In this document: piece after piece, positions 1 through 5,671 of the stretch
Position numbering within the stretch: the first letter of the stretch is position 1
Layout: each line of letters starts with the position of its first letter
Assembly (NCBI GenBank): GCA_002391385.1
Contig: DGEY01000013.1
Location: forward strand, 1 to 6,785
Length of the DNA stretch: 6,785 nucleotides
Origin: Firmicutes bacterium UBA3914
GTDB taxonomy: Bacteria > Bacillota > Limnochordia > Darwinibacteriales > Darwinibacteriaceae
Reading direction: 5' to 3'
The notes under the pieces: generated by a model
What the model saw: the letters and a program-made list of their open reading frames with translations, nothing else
Databases searched by the model: none
What the model was told of the DNA's origin: nothing
Translations under genes and position numbers: made by a program

Positions 1-63
1 GACCTAACGAAGTACAGTGTTGGTATTGTGTCGCAGTTCTACGAACGGCGGTAGATTCTTCAG

Positions 64-143
64 GAGCGGTGTACGCGGCCCGTACGCACCGTTCTGTGAG
101 AGGAAAGCCGCTAGGCTGATCACCTAGCGGCTACCTACTCGAT
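64..143 (+). ncRNA. Group II intron domains V and VI (catalytic core and branch-point helix)
   Basis: Domain V: GAGCGGTGT (64-72) pairs with GCACCGTTC (86-94) to give a 9-bp basal helix. It contains the AGC catalytic triad at 65-67, a G-U pair at 66/92 and a closing U-G pair at 72/86. An AC dinucleotide bulge sits at 84-85. The distal part (73-83) is only 11 nt against the usual 14, so the domain is 31 nt rather than 34 and has no GNRA tetraloop. Domain VI: GAG (98-100) pairs with CTC (138-140), AGG (101-103) pairs with CCT (134-136) leaving A137 bulged, then a small internal loop (AA 104-105 against A133). Above that is a perfect 10-bp stem, AGCCGCTAGG (106-115) with CCTAGCGGCT (123-132), and a 7-nt loop. 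A137 is the seventh base from the 3' end, the expected place for the branch-point adenosine. Confidence 0.8.
106..132 (-). terminator. Possible terminator hairpin for the PBP gene (same DNA as intron domain VI)
   Basis: Read on the minus strand, the perfect 10-bp stem with a 7-nt loop lies 20 bp past the PBP stop codon and is followed by TTTCCTCT. This resembles a weak intrinsic terminator. The T-run is short and interrupted, and the hairpin is explained by intron domain VI on the other strand, so a terminator role is an inference. If the intron inserted here, it would have pushed the PBP gene's original terminator out to the left. Confidence 0.3.
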
Positions 144-152
144 TTTCAGGAG

Positions 153-2180
153 TTATTGGTTGAGAAACGGTATGCTGCGCCACCAGGGCTCCGAACAGCG
201 GGGTGAAAACTCGGTGGGTTCTGTTCCGGCAATGAAGATCTCCCGCCTGATCTCCTCGGGGGGCAGATCGCAGTTGTCCCGGACCAACAGCCCGGTCTTG
301 GTGTCGATGAGGATACCTTCCACCAGACCGCCCGGTTTGGGGAAGTCCCGCACCGGCGTGTTTTTCAGGGCTTCCTTCATGAAGTTGCCCCAGATGGTGG
401 CCGCATTCCAGGAGCCGTAGGTCACCCCTTGGTAGACCATGCGCTTGGGCGCATCTTCGCCAAACCACACTCCAGCCACCAAATCGGGGGTGTAGCCCAC
501 AAACCAAGCGTCCTGATAGTCAGAATGGGTGCCCGTTTTTCCCGCCGCGGGGCGCCCGATGTTGGCATTCCTACCCGTTCCCCGCTCGATCACTCCCCGG
601 AGCAGATCGGTCATGAGGTAGCTGGTCTGTTCGCTGAGCACCACCTCATAGCGGGGGGTGTGTTCGTAGAGGACATGGCCCTGGGAGTCGGTAACCCGCC
701 AGATGGCAAAAGGCTCGGCCTTAATGCCCTGGTTGGCCAGGATGCTGTAGGCGGTGGTCAGCTCCAGAACGGATACGCCCTTGGTCATGCCGCCGAGGGC
801 CAAGGGGGCCAAGCCCAGATCGTTCACCCGCCCTTGCTCCACAAAGGTGGTGATGCCCATTTTCTTGGCATAGTCGATCACCGTCTGCGGCCCCAGCTGG
901 TCCACAACCTGGGCGGCCACTACGTTGAGGGAGCTTTCCACCGCTTCCCGCACCGTAACCGGCCCGGAAAAGGTCCCATAGTAGTTCTGGGGACGCCAGA
1001 CTTCGCCGGTCACCAAGCGAAACTCGGTGGGTTCGTCATTGTAGACGGTGGCGGGTGTGACCATCCCCTTGTCGATGGCCGCGGTATAGAGGAAGATCTT
1101 AATGGCGGAACCGGGGGAGCGCAGCGCCTGGACACTGCGGTTGAAGCTGTCTTCGCCCCGACCGCCCACCATCACCCTGATTTCACCTGTCTGAGGTACC
1201 AGGGCCAAGACCGCTCCTTGGGGCTGGGTCAGGTCTCCCTCATGGGCTCTGTTCACGGGCAGACCCTCCAGGAGGGCCTTTTCCGCGGCCCGCTGCATGT
1301 CCAGATCCAACGTGGTGTATACATGCAGGCCGCCGTTGAAGACCATATCTTCACCGTACATGTCGATGAGCTGACCCACCACGTAGTCCACGAAGTAGCG
1401 GGCCTGCACCTTCCTGGACTGGCGCTCGGCTAGAACCAAGGGTTCAGCCTTGGCGGCCGCGGCCTCGGCGGCGGTGATGAAGCCGACTTCCTGCATGCGG
1501 CTGAGCACGAAGTTGCGCCGTTCCACGGCGATATCCGGGTTGACAAAGGGTGAATACCTGCTGGGCCAGCGGATCACCCCGGCGATGAGGGCCGCCTCGC
1601 TCAAGGTCAGGTCCTTGGCGGACTTGCCGAAAAAGGCCCTGGCCCCGGCCTCTATGCCGTAGATACCGTGGTTGAGGTAGAACTCGTTGAGATAGGCTTC
1701 TAAGATCTCATCTTTGGAGTATTTCCGCTCGATCTGCACCGCCCAGAGGAACTCCTCCAGTTTGCGCATGATGGTCTTTTTCTGCGTCAAAAACACGTTG
1801 CGGGCCAGCTGCATGGTGATGGTGCCGCCGCCTTGGGCAAAGGACCATTCCTTGAGGTTGACCAAGATGGCCCGCCCGAAGGCGATGAAGTTGATGCCGT
1901 GGTGGTTGTAGAATTGATCGTCTTCCACGGCGATCACCGCGTTTTTCACATGATCGGGCAGTTCGTTAATGTTTACGGGGATGCGGTTTTGGGTGTACAA
2001 ATCCGTGATTAACCGTCCGTGAATATCATAGATGTAAGTAGTGAAGTTCTGGCGGATGTTGACCTGGTCCAGACTGGGAGCACTACCCAAATAGGCGGAG
2101 ACAACCCCGGCAAAGGCACCGAGTAAGGTGGAGCCTAAGATGACGAGTATATAGATTGCTGCGGTCTTTTTTTTCACCAC
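153..2180 (-). CDS. Class A penicillin-binding protein (PBP1A family), bifunctional transglycosylase/transpeptidase
   Basis: This enzyme polymerises lipid II into glycan strands and cross-links the stem peptides on the outer face of the membrane. The 675 residues start with a short basic cytoplasmic end (VKKK) and one membrane anchor at about 8-31. The GT51 transglycosylase domain (about 60-230) has EDDQFYNHHG with catalytic Glu86, GGGTITMQLARN at 117-128, and the ILEAYLN motif with Glu161. The transpeptidase domain (about 320-605) has SAIK with nucleophile Ser358 and Lys361, SLN at 417-419 and KTG at 548-550. The C-terminal tail has a Cys637/Cys662 pair, a pattern often seen at the end of PBP1A proteins. 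The length is like the smaller class A PBPs of Bacillus (PbpF/PbpG type) rather than full PonA. The start is GTG at 2180 after a GGGGGTG element; a second GTG follows directly and could also serve. It is divergent from yunB. The family is certain, the exact paralogue is not, so no symbol is given. Confidence 0.96.
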   Translation of the reverse strand: MVKKKTAAIYILVILGSTLLGAFAGVVSAYLGSAPSLDQVNIRQNFTTYIYDIHGRLITDLYTQNRIPVNINELPDHVKNAVIAVEDDQFYNHHGINFIAFGRAILVNLKEWSFAQGGGTITMQLARNVFLTQKKTIMRKLEEFLWAVQIERKYSKDEILEAYLNEFYLNHGIYGIEAGARAFFGKSAKDLTLSEAALIAGVIRWPSRYSPFVNPDIAVERRNFVLSRMQEVGFITAAEAAAAKAEPLVLAERQSRKVQARYFVDYVVGQLIDMYGEDMVFNGGLHVYTTLDLDMQRAAEKALLEGLPVNRAHEGDLTQPQGAVLALVPQTGEIRVMVGGRGEDSFNRSVQALRSPGSAIKIFLYTAAIDKGMVTPATVYNDEPTEFRLVTGEVWRPQNYYGTFSGPVTVREAVESSLNVVAAQVVDQLGPQTVIDYAKKMGITTFVEQGRVNDLGLAPLALGGMTKGVSVLELTTAYSILANQGIKAEPFAIWRVTDSQGHVLYEHTPRYEVVLSEQTSYLMTDLLRGVIERGTGRNANIGRPAAGKTGTHSDYQDAWFVGYTPDLVAGVWFGEDAPKRMVYQGVTYGSWNAATIWGNFMKEALKNTPVRDFPKPGGLVEGILIDTKTGLLVRDNCDLPPEEIRREIFIAGTEPTEFSPRCSEPWWRSIPFLNQ

Positions 2181-2193
2181 GCGACACCCCCGA

Positions 2194-2225
2194 GGTATAA
2201 TTCCAGGACTATTATAACATATATT
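2194..2225 (+). promoter_or_regulatory. Candidate SigE (sporulation) promoter for yunB
   Basis: On the + strand CATATATT (2218-2225) resembles the SigE -10 consensus CATACAnT at six of the seven specified bases. A GGTATAAT element (2194-2201) 16 bp upstream resembles the ATA-centred SigE -35 region. The B. subtilis yunB gene is known to be under SigE control in the mother cell, which is why this site was looked for. The spacing is at the long end and the DNA is A+T-rich and overlaps the opposite-strand promoter, so a chance match is possible. Confidence 0.35.
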
Positions 2226-2239
2226 TTCGCCAACTAACC
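2211..2239 (-). promoter_or_regulatory. Extended -10 housekeeping promoter for the PBP gene
   Basis: On the minus strand there is a perfect TATAAT -10 box (2211-2216) preceded by TG with one base between (TGTTATAAT), the extended -10 form. The -35 region at 17-bp spacing (2234-2239, GGTTAG) is poor, which is normal for extended -10 promoters. It lies about 30 bp upstream of the GTG start, leaving a short leader with a G-rich Shine-Dalgarno. The assignment to the main sigma factor is inferred from sequence. Confidence 0.6.
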
Positions 2240-2296
2240 GCCATCCCCTTGGGGTTGCACCGCAAGTTCGCCAGCACTTGAGCGAGGTGGATCTCC

Positions 2297-2983
2297 GTGG
2301 TAAACTGGCATGGGAAGGTCAAACTTACCTGGCGCACCTATGTGGGGCTGCTGCTTTTCAGCTTGGCCCTGCTTGGGGTGGTGGCCCTCATGGTTGTGGA
2401 AAGCCGCCTGGCTCCGGTGCTGCACACCTGGGCCCAGACCAAAGCTGTGGCCCTGGCCACTTCCGCCATCAACCGGGCGGTGGAGCAGGTGGTGGCAGAC
2501 ACTCTGGACAGCGCCGCCATTGCCCAGCTGATCAGGGATGGGGAAGGGACCCTGCAGGGCGTGCAGTACAACATGGGGGAAGTAAACCGGGTGAGCAGCC
2601 AGGCTGCCCAGCTCATCTTGGACACCCTGAGCGGTATGGGCGGCGAGAGCTTTTCCATTCCCCTAGGACAGCTCACCGGCTTGCACTTCCTCGCGGCCCG
2701 GGGCCCGGGCATTCCGGTGCGCATGGTTCCCGTAGGAACACTGACGGCACGGCCAGTGGCCAGCTTTGAAAGCGCGGGCATCAACCAGACCTGGCACCGG
2801 GTGCTGTTGGATATAGAGGTGAGCATGCGGGTAGCTGCACCCCTCATGGCCGAAGAAATCGTGGTGTCCACCAGGATCCCCCTGGTGGAAGAGGTGTTCC
2901 TGGGCACCGTACCCAGCTGGTATTTCGCCGGACAGCAGGGCCTGACCATTAAAGAGGGCCGCCTGGAATTTCCGCTGAATTGA
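2297..2983 (+). CDS. yunB: Sporulation protein YunB
   Basis: YunB is a mother-cell sporulation protein of spore-forming Bacillota, and loss of it in B. subtilis impairs sporulation; its biochemical role is unknown. The 228 residues fit the family (about 250 in B. subtilis). There is a short basic N-terminus, one membrane segment at about 15-34, and a long extracytoplasmic part. Family-like signatures are the region after the anchor with conserved Asn and Val (about 57-66), GINQTWHRVLLDIEV (161-175), the AAPL segment (180-183), and IPLVEEVFLGTVPSWYF near the C-terminus (194-210). The start is GTG at 2297, preceded by GAGGTGG (2284-2290) with a 6-nt spacer. The stop codon TGA overlaps the ribosome binding site of the next gene, so the two are probably co-transcribed and translationally coupled. 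Confidence 0.9.
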   Translation: MVNWHGKVKLTWRTYVGLLLFSLALLGVVALMVVESRLAPVLHTWAQTKAVALATSAINRAVEQVVADTLDSAAIAQLIRDGEGTLQGVQYNMGEVNRVSSQAAQLILDTLSGMGGESFSIPLGQLTGLHFLAARGPGIPVRMVPVGTLTARPVASFESAGINQTWHRVLLDIEVSMRVAAPLMAEEIVVSTRIPLVEEVFLGTVPSWYFAGQQGLTIKEGRLEFPLN

Positions 2984-2992
2984 GGATAGAAC

Positions 2993-3793
2993 ATGCTGCG
3001 CTATAATCACACCCTGGTGGAACGCAAGTGGCTAAAGACCATTCAAGAGGAAAAAAGAGCCGCTGGGGACTGTCCCCGGGCCTGTACTGTGTTGGTGCCG
3101 GGCCATTCTCCTGGGGTGGCTCTGGAAAATGCCAGGCTCCTGGTGCTTACCGATTTCTTTGCCTCTCTGGCCTGGGGGAGGCGGTTTGTCCACTGTGCTC
3201 TGGGCGGCGAAAAAGGCTTTTTGGACTCCATGGCAAGTCTGGGCGTAGCCCCCACGCCCGCTTCAGGGGAAAAGGAATTCCAGCTCGCGGTGGTGCCCCG
3301 GGATTTTGCGCGCCTTGGGCGGGGACTGGCTTTCCAGAAGGTTGTCTACAGCGGCCGTCTGCTTGGGGGCTGGGATCTGGACCTGCTCCACACTGACTTT
3401 GGGGGAGATGCCCTGCGTCTTTACTTCCTCTTTCAGGGGCCGCCCGAGCGGGACTACACTTTCAACTGGTTCGGTCTGGTGAGCGCCCATCGCTTCGTGC
3501 AGCGGGTGTGGCGCCTGGCTCACAGCTTGGAAGGCTCTGCGAATCTGGTTTCCGGGGCCTTGGAGGAGCTGGCCGCGGTGGTGCGCAGCCGCTCGGGCCA
3601 GGCCAAGCCCCACACGGCCCTGGCCGCCATCATGGGCTATCTGAAAAACAAAACCGCCCTCTCTCCTTGGGAGGTGCGGGCGGTGGCCGCGCTTTTGCAG
3701 CCCTTTGCTCCGTTTTTGAGTGCCGAACTAACCAGCCTGGTGGCGCCGGTCCAGAATGATCATCACGGGCAGGGTGACCAGGCAGATGGCTAG
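2993..3793 (+). CDS. Truncated, catalytically degenerate leucyl-tRNA synthetase-like protein
   Basis: Function unknown. The 266-residue product looks like a LeuRS (normally about 800 residues) cut down to pieces of three regions. Residues 3-13 (RYNHTLVERKW) match the LeuRS start. Residues 33-70 follow the first half of the nucleotide-binding fold, with VALENAR (42-48) where LHVGHxR carries the HIGH motif. The editing domain and most of the central region are missing. Residues 114-176 match the block from the KMSKS loop to the helix bundle: KVVYS (116-120) replaces KMSKS, then GGDALRLYFLFQGPPERD and RFVQRVWRL. Residues 205-249 resemble the anticodon-binding helices (TALAAIMGYLKNK, LLQPFAPFLSAEL). 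Both ATP-binding signatures are lost, so leucine activation is not expected. There is no internal stop or frameshift, and a GAGG ribosome binding site lies 7 nt before the ATG, inside the yunB stop region. The last ~20 residues are read antisense to lgt and show no homology. It may be a recruited RNA-binding or regulatory paralogue, or a decaying gene. Confidence 0.75.
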   Translation: MLRYNHTLVERKWLKTIQEEKRAAGDCPRACTVLVPGHSPGVALENARLLVLTDFFASLAWGRRFVHCALGGEKGFLDSMASLGVAPTPASGEKEFQLAVVPRDFARLGRGLAFQKVVYSGRLLGGWDLDLLHTDFGGDALRLYFLFQGPPERDYTFNWFGLVSAHRFVQRVWRLAHSLEGSANLVSGALEELAAVVRSRSGQAKPHTALAAIMGYLKNKTALSPWEVRAVAALLQPFAPFLSAELTSLVAPVQNDHHGQGDQADG

Positions 3794-4471
3794 GGCGATG
3801 ATCTGGCTGAGGACGAAGGGTCCATAAAGCTCGCTGTGCTGGCGAATGAAGTCAAGGAAGAAACGCACAACGGAGTGGACGAACAGCGTGCGGAAAAAGG
3901 CGTATCCGTGGTACTTGGGCTTTTTGGCCCATTTCCAAGCAAAGGGCAGGATCACCAAGGCCGCGGCCACTTCGTACAGTTGGGTTGGGTGAACCGGGCC
4001 GAGGCTGGTGGGGAACTCCACCCCCCAGGGTAGGTTAGTGGGCGGCCCGTACAGCTCACCGCTGAGGAAGTTGCCCAGGCGGATAAAAACATGTCCCACG
4101 GGGAGGATGGGCGCGGCCACATCCGCCAGCTGCCAGTAGCGGAGGTTGTGGCGGCGGACGTAGAAAATGCCCACCACCATGATGGTGAAGATGGCACCGT
4201 GGGAGGCCATACCGCCCCGGGAGAAGATTTCCAGGGGATGCTGGAGGAAATAGCGCCAGTGGGGGAGGATCGCCCCCAGGCGGCTGCCCACCAGCCCCGC
4301 GAAGGCACTGAGAAAATACAGGTTTTCCACTAAGCCCAGGTCCAAACCGTGGAGCCTGGCGAAGTAACGGGAGATGTAGTAGGCGGCGATAAAGGTGCAG
4401 GCCATTAAGATTCCATACCAGTAGATATCCAGTGGGCCGATGCTGAATGCTATTGGAGCCACAGTGACCAC
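3728..4471 (-). CDS. lgt: Prolipoprotein diacylglyceryl transferase
   Basis: Lgt transfers diacylglycerol from phosphatidylglycerol to the lipobox cysteine of prelipoproteins, the first step of bacterial lipoprotein maturation, in the cytoplasmic membrane. The 247 residues form about seven hydrophobic segments. Family motifs are YWYG near the N-terminus (17-20), GSRLGAIL (62-69), GGMASHG with the conserved His91, the signature RLGNFLSGELYG (131-142) with Arg131, Asn134 and Glu139, HPTQLYE (161-167), and RFFLDFIR (203-210) near the C-terminus. In the last motif Asp207 stands where RFxxExxR usually has Glu. The start is GTG at 4471 with AGGA 8 nt upstream; another GTG three codons in is possible. 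The 3' end overlaps the convergent LeuRS-like ORF by 66 bp, and no terminator is visible there. It is divergent from murG across 69 bp. Confidence 0.96.
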   Translation of the reverse strand: MVTVAPIAFSIGPLDIYWYGILMACTFIAAYYISRYFARLHGLDLGLVENLYFLSAFAGLVGSRLGAILPHWRYFLQHPLEIFSRGGMASHGAIFTIMVVGIFYVRRHNLRYWQLADVAAPILPVGHVFIRLGNFLSGELYGPPTNLPWGVEFPTSLGPVHPTQLYEVAAALVILPFAWKWAKKPKYHGYAFFRTLFVHSVVRFFLDFIRQHSELYGPFVLSQIIALAICLVTLPVMIILDRRHQAG

Positions 4472-4525
4472 CTCGCGAATCCTGATAGGGCCTTATTCCA
4501 CTTTTGTCGGCAAATACCTGCTCCC

Positions 4526-4534
4526 AGGGGAGGA
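4526..4534 (+). promoter_or_regulatory. Ribosome binding site fixing the murG start at 4541
   Basis: AGGGGAGGA with its GGAGG core at 4529-4533 lies 7 nt before the ATG at 4541. A TTG at 4535 in the same frame abuts this element and is too close to be used, so the ATG is preferred. The rest of the 69-bp gap to lgt (4472-4525) must hold promoters for both genes, but I see no convincing -35/-10 pair on either strand. Confidence 0.8.
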
Positions 4535-4540
4535 TTGCTG

Positions 4541-5611
4541 ATGAAGAGAATTGTGCTCACCGGCGGGGGAACCGCCGGTCATGTCACCCCCCACCTGGCC
4601 CTGGTTAACCATCTGCGGGCCAAGGGCTGGGAAATCCATTATATCGGTACCCATGGGGGGATCGAGCGGCAGTTGGTCGGTGCTGAGCTGCCCTATTACC
4701 CCATCAGCGCGGGCAAGCTCCGCCGCTATTTCGATCTGAAAAACCTGAGTGACCCCCTGCGGGTGCTCAAGGGAGTGGCCGACGCCTACCGCCACCTGAG
4801 GCGGATCAGGCCCGCGGTGGTTTTCAGCAAGGGGGGCTTTGTGGCGGTACCGGTGACGGTGGCCGCGTGGTTGCTGCGCATCCCGGTGATCCTCCACGAA
4901 TCGGACTTAACTCCTGGCCTGGCCAACAGGCTGTCGCTCCCCTTTGCCCGGAGACTCTGCGTAACCTTTCCCGATACTACCCGCTACCTCAAGGGCAGGG
5001 GAGCCCAGAAGGCGGTAGTAACCGGCACCCCCATCCGTGCCGAGCTGTTTTCCGGATCCCGGGAGGAGGGGCTGAACATGTGCAGGTTCACCCCTGGGCT
5101 TCCCGTCCTTTTGGTCATGGGGGGAAGCCTGGGATCCGCCGTCCTGAACGAGGTGATCAGGGAAAACCTGGCTGAGCTAACCAAACACTACCAGATCATC
5201 CATCTCTGCGGCCGGGGCAACCTGGTGCCGGCGGCGAACCGCCGCTACTTCCAGCTGGAATACGCCACGGAGGAGCTGCCCCACCTGCTGGCTGCCGCGG
5301 ACTTCGTGCTCTCCAGGGCCGGGGCCAACGCCCTGGTGGAACTGGTGTCCCTGGGTAAGCCCAATATCTTGGTACCCCTTTCCCGGCAGGCCAGCCGGGG
5401 GGATCAGATTCTCAATGCGGCCTCCTTCGCCAAACAGGGCTTGAGCCTGGTGATCCAGGAAGAAGAGCTCAGCGGGGAAGTGCTGCAGGAGCGCCTGGCT
5501 CAGCTGCAACAAGAACGGGAGAGGTTTATCGCTGCCATGGCCGCCTCACCCATCAAGGACGGAACCGGAAGAATCCTGCAACTCATCGAGGAAACAGCCC
5601 GCCAATATTAG
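4541..5611 (+). CDS. murG: UDP-N-acetylglucosamine-N-acetylmuramyl-(pentapeptide) pyrophosphoryl-undecaprenol GlcNAc transferase
   Basis: MurG adds GlcNAc from UDP-GlcNAc to lipid I to make lipid II on the inner face of the membrane, the last cytoplasmic step of peptidoglycan precursor synthesis. The 356 residues form the GT-B fold. The N-domain has the glycine loop LTGGGTAGHVTP (6-17) with His14, FSKGGFVAVP (95-104) and LHESDLTPGLANRL (118-131). The C-domain has MGGSLGSAVLNEVI (193-206), LSRAGANALVELVSLGKPNILVPL (257-280) with Glu267 expected to bind the GlcNAc-nucleotide, and GDQILNA (287-293), the counterpart of the QxxNA motif. The SGKLRRYFDLKN segment (56-67) is typical of the clostridial/Bacillus cereus-type MurG. 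The gene is not beside other division-and-cell-wall (mra/dcw) genes here, so it may be the only murG relocated or a second copy. It sits close to lgt and the PBP that uses its product. Confidence 0.96.
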   Translation: MKRIVLTGGGTAGHVTPHLALVNHLRAKGWEIHYIGTHGGIERQLVGAELPYYPISAGKLRRYFDLKNLSDPLRVLKGVADAYRHLRRIRPAVVFSKGGFVAVPVTVAAWLLRIPVILHESDLTPGLANRLSLPFARRLCVTFPDTTRYLKGRGAQKAVVTGTPIRAELFSGSREEGLNMCRFTPGLPVLLVMGGSLGSAVLNEVIRENLAELTKHYQIIHLCGRGNLVPAANRRYFQLEYATEELPHLLAAADFVLSRAGANALVELVSLGKPNILVPLSRQASRGDQILNAASFAKQGLSLVIQEEELSGEVLQERLAQLQQERERFIAAMAASPIKDGTGRILQLIEETARQY

Positions 5612-5623
5612 TTGCGCGCGCAA
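5612..5623. promoter_or_regulatory. Perfect 12-bp palindrome overlapping the -35 box (possible operator)
   Basis: TTGCGCGCGCAA reads identically on both strands and covers the -35 box of the wrbA-like promoter. It begins directly after the murG stop and has no T-run, so it is not a terminator. A dimeric repressor site is an inference; no regulator is encoded in the window. Confidence 0.4.
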
Positions 5624-5640
5624 GTATATTATGGTATGCT
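5612..5640 (+). promoter_or_regulatory. Promoter of the wrbA-like gene
   Basis: TTGCGC (5612-5617) and TATGCT (5635-5640) are separated by exactly 17 bp. This fits a main-sigma promoter, with a start of transcription expected near 5647, about 25 bp before the preferred ATG. The -35 box begins at the first base after the murG stop codon, so the flavoprotein gene can be transcribed independently of murG. Confidence 0.6.
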
Positions 5641-5658
5641 GTAGTTACACCAAAAGAT

Positions 5659-5663
5659 GGGAG
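5659..5663 (+). promoter_or_regulatory. Ribosome binding site fixing the wrbA start at 5672
   Basis: GGGAG (5659-5663) stands 8 nt before the ATG at 5672. The in-frame ATG at 5657 has no Shine-Dalgarno, overlaps this element and would leave only about ten bases of leader after the predicted promoter, so the later start is chosen. Confidence 0.75.
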
Positions 5664-5671
5664 TGACTAGC

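Larger units (their letters stand above)
1..143 (+). mobile_element. 3' end of a group II intron (partial, continues left)
   Basis: This is the 3' terminal part of a self-splicing group II retroelement. It is recognised from RNA structure, not from protein. Domain V (64-94) and domain VI (98-140) follow each other with a 3-nt linker, and the intron appears to end in GAT at 143, which fits the usual AY 3' end. Positions 1-62 would be the end of domain IV, where the reverse transcriptase ORF normally sits. Frame 1 is open there from base 1 to a TAG at 52-54 (ending FYERR), but 17 codons are too few to call it the intron protein. The 5' exon and most of the intron are outside the window. The 3' exon starts at 144, nine bases from the stop codon of the minus-strand PBP gene, so the element lies in the intergenic space without breaking that gene. 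Mobility cannot be judged from this fragment. Confidence 0.8.

Noticed and set aside
1..54. Open frame ending FYERR and a TAG stop, as the C-terminus of the intron reverse transcriptase
   Set aside because: Only 17 codons are visible and no recognisable motif is present; the stop lies just 9 bases before domain V, so it was mentioned in the intron entry but not called as a gene.
429..1433. 334-codon open frame on the + strand
   Set aside because: It is the antisense of the PBP transpeptidase domain, has a His/Gly-rich composition typical of antisense G+C-rich DNA, and matches no family.
2338..2994. 218-codon open frame on the minus strand opposite yunB
   Set aside because: Antisense shadow of yunB; the yunB frame shows family motifs and a proper ribosome binding site.
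4535..4540. TTG at 4535 as the murG start
   Set aside because: It touches the Shine-Dalgarno element; the ATG at 4541 has the correct 7-nt spacing and gives the usual MKRIVLTGGGTAGH start.
5657..5671. ATG at 5657 as the wrbA start
   Set aside because: There is no ribosome binding site before it and it overlaps the GGGAG element that serves the ATG at 5672.
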